Shown: piece after piece, positions 24,581-34,378 of the stretch
How positions within the stretch are numbered: the first letter of the stretch is position 1
Layout: each line of letters starts with the position of its first letter
NCBI RefSeq assembly: GCF_037890675.1
Contig: NZ_CP149574.1
Span: 1,798,001-1,862,000, forward strand
DNA length: 64,000 nucleotides
Direction of reading: 5' to 3'
Source: Methylovirgula sp. 4M-Z18
GTDB lineage: Bacteria > Pseudomonadota > Alphaproteobacteria > Rhizobiales > Beijerinckiaceae
Notes under the pieces: model-generated
What the model saw: only the letters and a program-made list of their open reading frames with translations
Told to the model about the DNA's origin: nothing
Databases searched by the model: none
Position numbers and translations under genes: made by a program

Positions 24581-26071
24581 TCAAAGGTCGGCCGCAAGCT
24601 TTTTGACGGCGTTCTTTGCCCCCATTTGCATCAGGCCGGCCAGGGCCCAGGTAACGGCGTCGACGAACCGCGGATCCTTGATGAAATCGTGCCCGAAAAT
24701 CATGTCCATCTGCAAAAGAGCGTAAGCCAGTTTTTCCGGGTCATTCTCTGCCGTTGCCGCCCGCTCCCGCAGTTTGTCGGCGAGCGGGTCGCGGACATCG
24801 ATCGGCTGGTCGATTTCATCGGTGCCGCTCACGTAACGCATCCAGGCCGCGATGCCGAGCGCGAGGCGAGGGAACGCAATGTCTTTCGCCAGACATTCGC
24901 GGATAGTGCCGAGCCAGCGCTGCGGAATTTTCTGCGAACCATCCATGGCGATTTGCCACGTGCGATGTTTGAGCGCCGGATTATGAAAGCGTTGGATCAG
25001 CGCGCTCTTATAGGCCTCGACATCCGCGCCTGGCGGCGCAGCCAGAACAGGCGAAACTTCCGCGTCCATCAATCCGCGTATGAAGCGTGCAAAATGCCGA
25101 TCGCTCATGGTGTCAGCGACGGTTTCGTAGCCCGCAAGATAGCCAAGATAAGCGATACAGGAATGCGAGCCGTTCAGCAGACGCAATTTCATCAGCTCGT
25201 ACGGCGCGACGTCCCGGGTGAACTCCGCGCCCAAAAGGCCCCAATCGGGCCGGCCTTGTGGGAAATGGTCTTCGATCACCCATTGGGTAAAGGGCTCCGT
25301 CATCACGGGCCATGCGTCGCGCAGGCCGAGCTGATCGGTGATGCGCGTCCGGTCGTCATCGGTGGTCGCCGGAACGATTCGGTCGACCATCGTACAGGGG
25401 AAGGCCACGTGTTCGGCGATGAAAGCTGCAAGATCGGCGTCGAGCAATTCGGCGAAACGCGTCACCACTCGGCGCACCGTCTTGCCGTTCGCCGGAAGAT
25501 TGTCGCAGCACAGAACGGTGAAGGGTGGAATGCCGGCCGAGCGGCGTTTCGCCAACGCCGAGACGATGAAACCCGGCGCGCTTTTCGGCTCCAGATGCTG
25601 GTTGAGATCGTGGACGATATCGGGGTGATCCTCGCGCAACGTGCCGGTTGCCGGGTCGTGGCAATAGCCTTTTTCCGTCACGGTCAATGACACGATTTTA
25701 ACCGACGGATTGGCCATTGCGGCGACGACGCCGCAGGGATCTTCCGGCGCCACCACAACGTCGCGGACCGCGCCGATGACCTGCGGGCGATCGCCCTTGG
25801 CGTCGCGGATGCTCAAGGTGTAGAGACCATCCTGTGGGTGCAACGCGTCGCGCGTATCGGGCGAGCGCAGGCTGACGCCGAGAATGCCCCAGCGCAAATC
25901 GCCAGCCTGAAGAGCCGCCTCGGTATAGGCGGCCTGATGGGCGCGGTGGAATGCGCCGATGCCGAGATGCACGATGCCGGTGCTGAGCGCAGCGCGGTCA
26001 TAGGTCGGCACGATCACGTGCGGCGGCAAGTCGGGCAGGGCGGTTTGACGGAGACTGTGGGTCATAGGCAT
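24581..26071 (-). CDS. uxuB: Fructuronate reductase / mannitol dehydrogenase family
   Basis: A 496-residue NAD-dependent polyol dehydrogenase of the long-chain mannitol dehydrogenase family. The N-terminal nucleotide-binding motif is IVHLGIGAFHRAHQA, and the catalytic region reads MKLRLLNGSHSCIAYLGYLAG, with the family's Lys, Asn and His. Because it follows uxaC after only six bases, reduction of D-fructuronate to D-mannonate (UxuB) is the likely role; mannitol or altronate oxidation are alternatives within the same family. The product would feed UxuA, which is not in this window. Confidence 0.83.
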   Translation of the reverse strand: MPMTHSLRQTALPDLPPHVIVPTYDRAALSTGIVHLGIGAFHRAHQAAYTEAALQAGDLRWGILGVSLRSPDTRDALHPQDGLYTLSIRDAKGDRPQVIGAVRDVVVAPEDPCGVVAAMANPSVKIVSLTVTEKGYCHDPATGTLREDHPDIVHDLNQHLEPKSAPGFIVSALAKRRSAGIPPFTVLCCDNLPANGKTVRRVVTRFAELLDADLAAFIAEHVAFPCTMVDRIVPATTDDDRTRITDQLGLRDAWPVMTEPFTQWVIEDHFPQGRPDWGLLGAEFTRDVAPYELMKLRLLNGSHSCIAYLGYLAGYETVADTMSDRHFARFIRGLMDAEVSPVLAAPPGADVEAYKSALIQRFHNPALKHRTWQIAMDGSQKIPQRWLGTIRECLAKDIAFPRLALGIAAWMRYVSGTDEIDQPIDVRDPLADKLRERAATAENDPEKLAYALLQMDMIFGHDFIKDPRFVDAVTWALAGLMQMGAKNAVKKLAADL

Positions 26072-26077
26072 TCGTTC

Positions 26078-27511
26078 TTAGAGTTTGTAGGCGTCCTTGG
26101 CGAGGCGATAGGCGAGATCATGCGCGACCTCGAATGCTTCGTCCTCGTCCATGCGGTGGCTGCTCACGAGATCGGCAAGATAGGCGCAATCGACCCGCCG
26201 CGCCACATCGTGCCGCGCCGGTATGGAGAGATAGGCGCGCGTGTCGTCGTTGAAGCCGACAGTATTGTAGAACCCCGCCGTTTCCGTCGTCAGTTCGCGC
26301 AGGCGGCGCATGCCTTCGGGCGAGTCGTAGAACCACCAGGCAGGGCCGAGGCGCAGCGCCGGATAATGGCCGGCGAGCGGCGCGAGTTCGCGCGAATAGC
26401 TCGTCTCGTCGAGGGTGAAGAGAATGATCGTGAGTTTCGTCTCGTTGCCGAACCGGTCGAGCAGCGGCTTGAGCGCATGGACGTAATCGGTGCGCGTCGG
26501 AATATCGGCCCCCATGTCGCGGCCGAACTTCGTGAAGAGTGCTGCGTTGTGATTGCGTGACGAGCCGGGGTGAATCTGAAGCACCAGCCCGTCGTCCATG
26601 CTCATCGCCGCCATTTCGGTGAGCATCTGGCCGCGGAACAGATCCGCTTCCTCCGGCGTACACTCGCCGCGCAAGGCTTTGGCGAAAAGCGACTCGGCTT
26701 CCGCATTCGTCAAATCGGCGGTGCGGGCGGTTGCGTGGCCATGGTCGCTCGATGTCGCGCCGTAGCTCTTGAAAAAGGCGCGGCGCTGGCGATGCGCTGC
26801 GAGATAACCTTGCCAGTTCGAGGTGTCGCAAGCAGTGATCTCGCCGAACCGCAGGACATTCGCCCGAAACCCTTCGAATTCGGGATCGACGACCGGGTCG
26901 GGCCGGTAAGCGGTGACCACTTTGCCCTTCCAGCTACTCGCTCGGATGGCTTCATGCGATTTGAGCGGATCGAGCGGGCTTTCGGTTGTCGCGATCGCCT
27001 CGATATTGAAGCGTTCGAACAGCGCACGCGGACGGAACTCGGGTAGCGCCAGCCGCTCGGCAATGCGGTCGTAATAGACGTCGGCCGTCGCGGCGCTGAG
27101 GCGCGTATCGAGGTCGAACAAAGTTGCGAAAGCATGATCGAGCCAAAGCCGTGTCGGCGTGCCGCGGAAGAGATGATAATGGTTCGCGAAAATGCGCCAG
27201 ATCTTGCGTGGATCGCTCTCTACCGGCGCTTTGTCGGTGCGCTTGATGCCAAGCGATTCAAGCGGAATGCCCTGACTGTAGAGCATGCGGAAGATGTAAT
27301 GGTCCGGCACGACGAACAGCTTGGCAGGATCGGGAAACGGCTTATTTTCGGCATACCAGGACGGATCGGTGTGGCCGTGCGGCGAAATGATCGGCAGGTC
27401 CTTCACGCTCGCGTAGAGCGCTCGCGCAATGGCGCGGCTGGTCGGATCGGCGGGGAACAGGCGGTCACGGTGAATGAGCGGATTGGTGTCGGTCTTCGCG
27501 CCTGAACTCAC
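26078..27511 (-). CDS. uxaC: Glucuronate isomerase
   Basis: A 477-residue member of the uronate isomerase family, which converts D-glucuronate to D-fructuronate (and galacturonate to tagaturonate). It has the amidohydrolase-like HGH metal motif in PIISPHGHTDPSWYAENKPF, followed by VVPDHYIFRMLYSQG, plus TDYVHALKPLLDRFG and GPAWWFYDSPEGMRRLRE in the C-terminal half. GTG 27511 (VSSGAKTDTNPLIHRDRLF) is chosen because GGGAG lies upstream; the frame extends to 27556 without a better start. It begins an operon with uxuB and is divergent from a GntR regulator. Confidence 0.9.
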   Translation of the reverse strand: MSSGAKTDTNPLIHRDRLFPADPTSRAIARALYASVKDLPIISPHGHTDPSWYAENKPFPDPAKLFVVPDHYIFRMLYSQGIPLESLGIKRTDKAPVESDPRKIWRIFANHYHLFRGTPTRLWLDHAFATLFDLDTRLSAATADVYYDRIAERLALPEFRPRALFERFNIEAIATTESPLDPLKSHEAIRASSWKGKVVTAYRPDPVVDPEFEGFRANVLRFGEITACDTSNWQGYLAAHRQRRAFFKSYGATSSDHGHATARTADLTNAEAESLFAKALRGECTPEEADLFRGQMLTEMAAMSMDDGLVLQIHPGSSRNHNAALFTKFGRDMGADIPTRTDYVHALKPLLDRFGNETKLTIILFTLDETSYSRELAPLAGHYPALRLGPAWWFYDSPEGMRRLRELTTETAGFYNTVGFNDDTRAYLSIPARHDVARRVDCAYLADLVSSHRMDEDEAFEVAHDLAYRLAKDAYKL

Positions 27512-27556
27512 GGCGTTTCTCCCTATTCTTATCGTTTGGTCAGGCCACCTTGCCAC

Positions 27557-27584
27557 TTGATTGTTTGAAAGGCAATGCTATGGT
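27557..27584 (+). promoter_or_regulatory. Possible promoter of the GntR regulator gene
   Basis: TTGATT (27557-27562) and TATGGT (27579-27584), 16 bases apart, lie in the 118-base region shared by uxaC and the divergent regulator. Just upstream, TGGTCAGGCCA (27537-27547) is an imperfect TGG...CCA palindrome, the half-site type bound by GntR/FadR regulators. Both are weak pattern matches. Confidence 0.35.
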
Positions 27585-27629
27585 CCTTTACAGGCGCATA
27601 AAGAATAAGAATGCCGATGGGATGGAAGA

Positions 27630-28349
27630 ATGCCGTTTCAGGCCGTTGCTTCGCAAAGATTGTTCCAGCAGGTCGCCGACCAGATCGCCGGTCTGATCCG
27701 CTCGGGCGAATTGGCGCCCGGCACGCGCCTGCCGGCTGAGCGTGATCTGTCGAAAAAACTCGGCGTGAGCCGGCCTATCGTGCGCGAAGCGATGATTGCC
27801 CTGGAGCTTTCCGGCCTTGTTGAGGTCCGGACCGGCACGGGCGCCTATGTCTGCGCGAAATCCGCCCGTTCGACAGAGCTGCGCGACGTGGGCCCGAGCG
27901 CGCTTGAGTTGCTGGCGGCACGGCGCGTGATTGAGGGCGAAATTGCCGCCTGTGCCGCGATTGCCGCCAAGGATAAGGATATCGAGCGGCTTGACGAGGC
28001 GCTCGCCTGGTACCGGCGCGAATATTTGAAGGGCGAGGATTGTTACGAGGCTGACCGCGCCTTTCACATTGGCCTCGCGGAAGCGACCGGAAATGCGGTG
28101 TTCGTGCACATTGTCGAGCAATTCTGGGGCGACATGCGGGGGCCGATTTTCAATCGGCTCGGCGAACTCACTAAGAATAACGCCAAGCTTCGCACGAATA
28201 TGTCCGATCACGAGAACATTCGGAACGCGGTGGCGCAGCATGATGTGGACGGCGCACGGCGCACGATGCAGGCGCATATCGCCAATGTGGAGGTCTATTT
28301 TTTTGACGGTTTGGGTAAGCAGGGCAAAACGCGGCGCAAAACGGAATGA
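27630..28349 (+). CDS. GntR/FadR-type transcriptional regulator
   Basis: A 239-residue regulator with an N-terminal winged helix (LAPGTRLPAERDLSKKLGVS, RPIVREAMIALELSGLVEVR) and a C-terminal FCD ligand domain from about residue 90, with metal-site histidines in DRAFHIGLAEATGN and MSDHENIRNAV. Members next to uxa/uxu genes (ExuR/UxuR type) repress hexuronate catabolism until a uronate binds. Being divergent from uxaC-uxuB makes this the likely target. The ATG at 27630 gives the standard family N-terminus. Confidence 0.88.
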   Translation: MPFQAVASQRLFQQVADQIAGLIRSGELAPGTRLPAERDLSKKLGVSRPIVREAMIALELSGLVEVRTGTGAYVCAKSARSTELRDVGPSALELLAARRVIEGEIAACAAIAAKDKDIERLDEALAWYRREYLKGEDCYEADRAFHIGLAEATGNAVFVHIVEQFWGDMRGPIFNRLGELTKNNAKLRTNMSDHENIRNAVAQHDVDGARRTMQAHIANVEVYFFDGLGKQGKTRRKTE

Positions 28350-28384
28350 GCCTGGAAACAGAGTCAGAGCTAAGGGAGGAATGA

Positions 28385-29569
28385 ATGAATTCGTCGATGA
28401 CGCGCCGCGCGATGCTCGGCACCGGAGCTGGCCTTGCGGCGCTCGGAGTGTCGCGCGCACTCGCGCAAGTGCCAAGCCTGCCTTCCTCGCCCGTCGCGTT
28501 GAATGTGGTCGATGTCGCGGGCAATTTGGCGCTGACGCAGAAGGCGATCCAGAATTACGCCAAAGCCAAGCCGAATCTCGTTTCGAAATTCAATTTCCTT
28601 AAGGCGCCGGCGCCGGAATTGCCGGGTAAGATCAAGGCGCAGCAGGATGCCAATCGCGTCGACATCGATCTCGTGCTGACAGGAACGGACGCGCTCTCCG
28701 CCGGGCTCGAGCAAAAACTCTGGGTCGAGCTTCTTCCGGCTTTTGCGAGCGCGTTGCCCAAGCTTGACGACATTCTTCTGCCGCCCGCCGCCAAAATGCA
28801 GGGGCTCGCACAAGGCGCCGGGGTGATCGTATCTTATTACCCGTCTGGGCCGCTGCTCGAATATGCACCAGAGCGGATCAAAACGCCGCCGACGACGGCC
28901 GAGGAATTGCTGAGCTACACCAAGGCCAATCCGAACCGGTTCTTTTATGCGCGTCCCGCCAATTCCGGACCGGGTCGCACCTTCTTGATGGGGCTGCCTT
29001 ATATCCTGGGCGACAAAGATCCCAAGGATCCGGCGAGCGGCTGGGAAAAGACCTGGGCCTATCTCAAAGCGCTGGGCGAGAATATCGAATATTATCCCAC
29101 GGGCACAGGCGCAACCATGAAGGAACTTGGCGAAGGCTCGCGCGACATGATCGTTTCGACCACCGGCTGGGACATCAATCCGCGCGTGCTTGGCGTCGTG
29201 CCGGAAAGCGCCGCGGTTGCGACGCTCAAAGGTTTCCACTGGGTGACCGATGCGCATTATATGTGCGTGCCAAAAGGGCTCGCGCCGGAGAAGCTGGCGG
29301 TGCTTTTGGATTTGATGAATTTCCTGCTGCAGCCGGCGCAGCAGGCCTATACATATGATCAAGGCTATTTCTATCCCGGCCCGGCCGTGAAGGGCGTGAC
29401 GCTTGCGATGGCGCCGCAGGAAAGCCAGGATGCGATCAAGCAATTTGGCCGCCCCGAATATGAAAAACTGATCGCCGACAACCCGACCGAGCTTCCGCTT
29501 GATCCCGACAAGATGGTGCAGGCCTTCCAGATCTGGGATCAGCAGATCGGCGCACAAAAAACGAAATGA
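28385..29569 (+). CDS. ABC transporter periplasmic binding protein, substrate unknown
   Basis: A 394-residue extracellular solute-binding protein, first gene of a four-gene importer. The N-terminus MNSSMTRRAMLGTGAGLAAL has a twin-arginine-like signal. AAGGGAGGA lies just before the ATG. Internal features such as DIDLVLTGTDALSAGLEQKLW and WVTDAHYMCVPKGLAPEKLAV resemble the iron/polyamine/thiamine (PotD/FbpA/YnjB-like) class, but no ligand-specific residues are recognised. It could belong to the preceding uronate regulator's regulon (gap of 35 bases) or to the adenine deaminase downstream. Function beyond uptake is not assigned. Confidence 0.8.
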   Translation: MNSSMTRRAMLGTGAGLAALGVSRALAQVPSLPSSPVALNVVDVAGNLALTQKAIQNYAKAKPNLVSKFNFLKAPAPELPGKIKAQQDANRVDIDLVLTGTDALSAGLEQKLWVELLPAFASALPKLDDILLPPAAKMQGLAQGAGVIVSYYPSGPLLEYAPERIKTPPTTAEELLSYTKANPNRFFYARPANSGPGRTFLMGLPYILGDKDPKDPASGWEKTWAYLKALGENIEYYPTGTGATMKELGEGSRDMIVSTTGWDINPRVLGVVPESAAVATLKGFHWVTDAHYMCVPKGLAPEKLAVLLDLMNFLLQPAQQAYTYDQGYFYPGPAVKGVTLAMAPQESQDAIKQFGRPEYEKLIADNPTELPLDPDKMVQAFQIWDQQIGAQKTK

Positions 29570-29631
29570 CATGGTGTCGGGGCATATTGGTCCCGGCTTC
29601 GTAAGGACAATTCTTCTTCGCAGGTCGTTTC

Positions 29632-30693
29632 ATGCCGCCTCATCAATCGTTCAAGACGCTGAAGCTCGATCGTGTTGCGCGGGATTTCGGCGCGATGAAC
29701 GCTTTGAAGGATCTGACGGTGAGCGTCGAGCGCGGTGAATTTGTCGCGTTGCTAGGCCCGTCCGGCTGCGGCAAATCGACGGCGCTCAATTGTATCGCAG
29801 GCTTGCTACCGACCACGCGCGGTTCGATTTGGCTCGATGACAAAAGGATCGACACGCTAGGGCCGGAAGAGCGCGGTTTTGGCATGGTCTTTCAGAATTA
29901 CGCGCTGTTTCCGCATGTGAACGTGCGCGACAATGTGGGCTTCGGTCTCAAGATGCGCGGCATCACGGGTGAAGCCGCCGCGAAACGCATCGATGCCGCG
30001 CTTGCGACCGTGCGTCTCGCCAATCAGGCGCACAAGCTGCCGGGTCAATTGTCCGGCGGTCAGCAGCAGCGGGTTGCCATTGCGCGTGCGATTGTCATCG
30101 AACCGCCGCTGGTGCTGATGGACGAGCCGCTGTCCAATCTCGACGCCAAATTGCGTCTCGAAATGCGGCAGGAAATTCGGCGTATTCATGCCGGCCTCGG
30201 ATCGATCACGATCTATGTCACACACGATCAGGATGAGGCGCTGTCGCTGGCCGATCGCATCATTGTATTGCGCGATGGTGAAATCCGGCAGATCGGCGCG
30301 CCCGAGGAACTTTACAAAAGACCGGTGAAATTGGATGTCGCCGAATTCATGGGCTTTCGCAATCGCATCGTCGGCAAAGTGATCGCGCATAGCGGCAATC
30401 AGGTGACGCTCGACATCGGCGGCGCATTTCTGTCCGGCGTTGCCGGCGAGGAGATTGTCGGTGCTATGGGCGTTGCGGCAATCCGGCCTGAAAACCTCGT
30501 TGCGAGCGGTCTCGGCCTCGCGGCGACCGTGGACATTTGCGAGTATCGCGGTCACGGCTTTTTTGGTTCGGCCAAGGGGCCGAATGGCAGCGAACTCTAT
30601 TTCAGTTCCGTCGCACGGGTGATGCCGCGCGAGGAAATCCACCTTGCAGCCGCGCCGGAGAACGTGCTGATTTTCAACGGTGCGGCGCCATGA
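29632..30693 (+). CDS. ABC transporter ATPase, PotA/FbpC type
   Basis: A 353-residue ATPase with Walker A GPSGCGKST, Q-loop MVFQNYALFPH, signature LSGGQQQRVAIARA and Walker B LVLMDEPLSNLDAKLR, followed by a C-terminal TOBE regulatory domain (about residues 240-350). The domain layout matches transporters for polyamines, iron, thiamine or glycerol phosphate. The next permease gene starts inside its stop (ATGA). It energizes the two permeases that follow. Confidence 0.92.
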   Translation: MPPHQSFKTLKLDRVARDFGAMNALKDLTVSVERGEFVALLGPSGCGKSTALNCIAGLLPTTRGSIWLDDKRIDTLGPEERGFGMVFQNYALFPHVNVRDNVGFGLKMRGITGEAAAKRIDAALATVRLANQAHKLPGQLSGGQQQRVAIARAIVIEPPLVLMDEPLSNLDAKLRLEMRQEIRRIHAGLGSITIYVTHDQDEALSLADRIIVLRDGEIRQIGAPEELYKRPVKLDVAEFMGFRNRIVGKVIAHSGNQVTLDIGGAFLSGVAGEEIVGAMGVAAIRPENLVASGLGLAATVDICEYRGHGFFGSAKGPNGSELYFSSVARVMPREEIHLAAAPENVLIFNGAAP

Positions 30694-31571
30694 GCGCGCT
30701 AAGCGCATTGTCTCTGCGTGCGCGGCTCGCCGCTCGCGGCGTCGATGGCATTACGTTGCTTGTCGCGCCAGCGGCCCTGTTCCTGCTCGCGCTCTTCGTC
30801 TATCCGTTTCTCTATGGTCTGTGGTTGTCGTTTCATCCCAAAGACGGTTCGACGTTCAGCAATTACGTCAAATTCTTTTCCGACCCTTTCTATTTCGATA
30901 CGATCGGCAAGACGCTACTGCTGGCGCTTCCCGTCACGTTGGTCAATCTTCTCGCGGCCATTCCCGTCGCCTTTCGCGTGCGCCTGATGCACCATCAGCG
31001 GCTGCTCACCACGATACTCGTGTTGCCGATCACGCTCGGAACCGTCCTGGTGGCGGAAGGATTGCTCAATTATCTGGGGCCGCAGGGCTGGTTCAACCGC
31101 CTCTTCGTGCTTTTGGGCCTCGGACCGGTCAAGCTTGTGCACAATTATTGGGGCGTGTTTCTCTCGCTCGTCATCACCGGCTTTCCCTTCACGTTCCTTT
31201 TAACCTTGTCCTACGTGACCGGCATCGATCCGGCCTTGGAAAATGCTGCCAAGACGCTCGGCGCCCGCCCGGCGGCGCGTTTCCGTCATATCTTCCTACC
31301 GCTGCTGCTGCCGGGCCTTGCCGTCACCTTCTGTTTGAGTTTCGTTCAGGCCTTTTCGGTCTATCCGTCGGCTGTCATGCTCGGTGCGCCCGCGGGCCCG
31401 ACCCGGGTGATCACGATTCCGGCCTATGAGGCGGCAACCGAGTCCTTCGATTATTCCATGGCTTCGGCCATCGCGATGATCATGGGGGCGATATTGCTCG
31501 TCATCGTCGCGGGTGTTCTTGCGATGCGGTCGCTGGTCTATCGCGGGCCGGCGGGCGGCGGAAAGGGGTGA
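30690..31571 (+). CDS. ABC transporter permease, first subunit
   Basis: A 293-residue permease with six membrane segments and the EAA-type loop LENAAKTLGARPAARFRHIFLP. ATG 30690 overlaps the ATPase stop by four bases; a longer frame upstream would lie within the ATPase gene. It pairs with the second permease to form the channel. Resemblance is to PotB/FbpB/CysT-like subunits. Confidence 0.88.
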   Translation: MSALSALSLRARLAARGVDGITLLVAPAALFLLALFVYPFLYGLWLSFHPKDGSTFSNYVKFFSDPFYFDTIGKTLLLALPVTLVNLLAAIPVAFRVRLMHHQRLLTTILVLPITLGTVLVAEGLLNYLGPQGWFNRLFVLLGLGPVKLVHNYWGVFLSLVITGFPFTFLLTLSYVTGIDPALENAAKTLGARPAARFRHIFLPLLLPGLAVTFCLSFVQAFSVYPSAVMLGAPAGPTRVITIPAYEAATESFDYSMASAIAMIMGAILLVIVAGVLAMRSLVYRGPAGGGKG

Positions 31572-31575
31572 GGCC

Positions 31576-32412
31576 GTGAGCGGTATTTCCCGTCCCGTAT
31601 CGGAGCGCCTGTGGGCAACCGCAGTCTGGGTGCTCACCGGCTTCTTCGTCGTCAACCTGCTGGCGCTAATCGCCGCGGTTCTCGTGAGTTCGTTTTCGAC
31701 CCGTTGGCTCGGCACTTGGCTGCCGGCCGGCTGGACCACTAAATGGTATTCCTCGGCTTGGGACGAGTTTCAGCTCGACCAGGTTCTCGTCACGACATTC
31801 GAAGTCGTCCTTGGCGTCGTCGTTCTGGCGGCGCTCCTCGGCGTGCCTGCTGCCTACGCCCTGGCGCGGCGCGAATTTCCCGGCAAGCGATTGCTGATGC
31901 TGTTGTTCCTGTTGCCGCTGCTGATCCCGCCCGTGACCTACGGCATTCCGCTGACGGGCGTTCTCTATCAAGTGGGGCTCGGCTCGACCCTGGCCGGGGT
32001 GATCCTCGCCAATCTCGTTCCGGCGTTGCCCTTCGTGATTCTCGTGATGATTCCATTCATCGAGCAGATCGATCCGCGGATCGAAGCGGCAGCCCGGGTT
32101 TTCGGCGCGGGCACGGGAAGCCTTTTCCGCCATGTTCTGATTCCGCTGCTGATGCCTGGCGTCCTGGCCGCTTTGCTCCTCGTGCTGGTGCGCACGATCG
32201 CCATGTTCGAACTTACCTTCCTGGTGGCGGGCGCCGACAGCCAGACGCTGGTCGTCTCGCTCTACGATGCTGTGACCGCGGCGGGGGTACGCGCGCAGCA
32301 ATCGGTTGATGCCATGGCCGTCATCTATATGCTGACGACATTGGTCTGGCTGGTCATTGCCCTGCGCTTCGTCAACCCGACCCAAATGGTCACGCGCACC
32401 AAGCGAAGCTGA
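31576..32412 (+). CDS. ABC transporter permease, second subunit
   Basis: A 278-residue permease with about six helices and the loop IEAAARVFGAGTGSLFRHVLIP. GTG 31576 (VSGISRPVSERLW) is chosen because GAAAGGGGTGAGG precedes it; the frame remains open to 31513 inside the previous gene. Four bases separate it from the stop of the first permease gene. PotC/YnjC-like by general layout. Confidence 0.87.
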   Translation: MSGISRPVSERLWATAVWVLTGFFVVNLLALIAAVLVSSFSTRWLGTWLPAGWTTKWYSSAWDEFQLDQVLVTTFEVVLGVVVLAALLGVPAAYALARREFPGKRLLMLLFLLPLLIPPVTYGIPLTGVLYQVGLGSTLAGVILANLVPALPFVILVMIPFIEQIDPRIEAAARVFGAGTGSLFRHVLIPLLMPGVLAALLLVLVRTIAMFELTFLVAGADSQTLVVSLYDAVTAAGVRAQQSVDAMAVIYMLTTLVWLVIALRFVNPTQMVTRTKRS

Positions 32413-32493
32413 ACGCCGCTGCATTTTGCCATTATCAACCGACGTCGTTCCTTGCTAAGCTGACCACGGATCAATTTACGCGAGGTAAGACTC

Positions 32494-34209
32494 TTGGACC
32501 AGCGCGACATGCAGCAATTCCTCAAATCCGCCATCGCCCAGGGGCGCGGCACTGAAGCAGCCGATCTTGTGTTGAAGGGCGGCAGGATTTTCGATCTCGT
32601 CACCGGTGATATGCTCGAAGGCGATATCGCCATCTGCGGCGACCGCATCGTCGGCACCTGTGCGACCTACACCGGAAAAAACGAGATCGACGTGTCCGGC
32701 TGTACGATCGTACCGGGATTCATCGATACGCATCTGCATGTGGAATCGTCGCTCGTCACGCCGTTCGAATTCGACCGCTGCATCCTGCCGCGCGGCATCA
32801 CGACGGCGATTTGCGATCCGCATGAAATCGCCAACGTGCTGGGCGCCGACGGTATCAAATATTTTCTCGACGCCTCGTTGCGCACCGTGATCGATCTTTA
32901 CGTGCAGCTTTCGAGCTGCGTGCCGGCGACGCATCTGGAGACATCGGGCGCTGTGCTCGAAATCGCCGATCTGTTGCCCTTCGCCCAGCATCCGAAAGTC
33001 ATCGGCCTCGCCGAATTCATGAATTTTCCCGGCGTGCTTTTCGCCGATCCGAAGGTGCTCGCCAAACTCGCGGCGTTTCAGGGCGGCCACATCGACGGGC
33101 ACGCGCCGCTGGTGCGCGGCAAGGATTTGAACGGTTATCTCGCGGCTGGCATCCGCACCGATCACGAAACGACGACCGCAGATGAGGCGTTGGAAAAGCT
33201 GCGCAAGGGCATGCATATCCTCATCCGCGAAGGCTCGGTGTCGAAGGATTTGCATGCGCTTCTGCCCATTCTCACCGAGCGCAACTCGCCATATCTGTGC
33301 CTCTGCACGGACGACCGCAATCCGCTCGACATCGCCGAGGAGGGCCATATCGATCACATGATCCGCGAGGCGATCGCGCGTGGCGCGCCGCCGCTCGCGG
33401 CCTATCGCGCCGCTTCCGTCTCGGCGGCGCGGGCCTTCGGCCTGAAGGACCGTGGGCTGGTCGCGCCGGGTTATCGCGCCGATCTCGTCATTCTCGATCA
33501 CCTCGAAACCTGCAAGGTCCGCAACGTTCTCTCGCGCGGGAGACTTGTCGATGACGCTCTATTTGCCGCGCGCGAGATCATTCCGCCGGTCGGGCGCGAC
33601 AGCGTCAAGGCGCGCCGGGTGACGGCGGCGGATTTTGCCGCCAGGGGGAGGGGGGCGGAAACGCCCGTCATCGGCGTCGTCCCCGGCAAGATCATCACCG
33701 AACATCTCACTATGAATTTACCCATTGTTGACGGCATGCGGCAGGTCGATCTCGACCAGGATGCGGTCAAGGTGGCCGTCGTCGCGCGGCATGGCAAGAA
33801 CGACAATATCGGCATCGGCTTCGTACACGGCTTTGGCATGAAACGCGGCGCGATCGCCTCTTCGGTCGGGCACGACAGCCACAACATTTGCGTGGTCGGC
33901 GCGGACGAGGCCGATATGGCGGTGGCGGTCAATCGCCTCGTCGAGATCGAGGGCGGCTTTGCCGTTGCGGACGGCGGCAAAGTAACGGCCGAACTCGCGC
34001 TGCCGGTCGCGGGGCTGATGAGCCTGGAGCCGTTCGAGGCTGTGCACGACAAGCTGGTGCATTTGCGCGCCGCCGCCAAGGCGCTCGGCGTCGTCCTGCC
34101 GGAACCGTTCCTGCAAGTCGCCTTTTTGCCATTGCCTGTCATCCCGCATTTGAAAATCAGCGATATGGGAATGGTTGACGTGGACAAATTCGCACTGCTT
34201 GAGGATTGA
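32494..34209 (+). CDS. ade: Adenine deaminase
   Basis: A 571-residue amidohydrolase that converts adenine to hypoxanthine in purine salvage. Metal-binding motif [29 protein letters not shown], the CTDDRNP motif and the C-terminal [11 protein letters not shown] and LPVAGLMS segments are family marks. The start is TTG with GCGAGGTAAG upstream. The gene lies 81 bases after the second permease on the same strand, which hints that the importer may carry a purine or related compound; this is inference. In some bacteria this family also acts on related amidines. Confidence 0.93.
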   Translation: MDQRDMQQFLKSAIAQGRGTEAADLVLKGGRIFDLVTGDMLEGDIAICGDRIVGTCATYTGKNEIDVSGCTIVPGFIDTHLHVESSLVTPFEFDRCILPRGITTAICDPHEIANVLGADGIKYFLDASLRTVIDLYVQLSSCVPATHLETSGAVLEIADLLPFAQHPKVIGLAEFMNFPGVLFADPKVLAKLAAFQGGHIDGHAPLVRGKDLNGYLAAGIRTDHETTTADEALEKLRKGMHILIREGSVSKDLHALLPILTERNSPYLCLCTDDRNPLDIAEEGHIDHMIREAIARGAPPLAAYRAASVSAARAFGLKDRGLVAPGYRADLVILDHLETCKVRNVLSRGRLVDDALFAAREIIPPVGRDSVKARRVTAADFAARGRGAETPVIGVVPGKIITEHLTMNLPIVDGMRQVDLDQDAVKVAVVARHGKNDNIGIGFVHGFGMKRGAIASSVGHDSHNICVVGADEADMAVAVNRLVEIEGGFAVADGGKVTAELALPVAGLMSLEPFEAVHDKLVHLRAAAKALGVVLPEPFLQVAFLPLPVIPHLKISDMGMVDVDKFALLED

Positions 34210-34378
34210 TGCAGGCGTCTTCGTTCAGAAGGCATTCAGCCGGTGGTGCTTACAAAGATCAGGAAAGTGGTCGAAAGCGGATTGACGAAGCAATTTGTTT
34301 CGACGACTTTTTGCCCAGGCAAGTAAGGGCTCTCGGGAGGGCTGCCTCGCCTGCGATATTCTTAGAGGGGTGTTTGCA

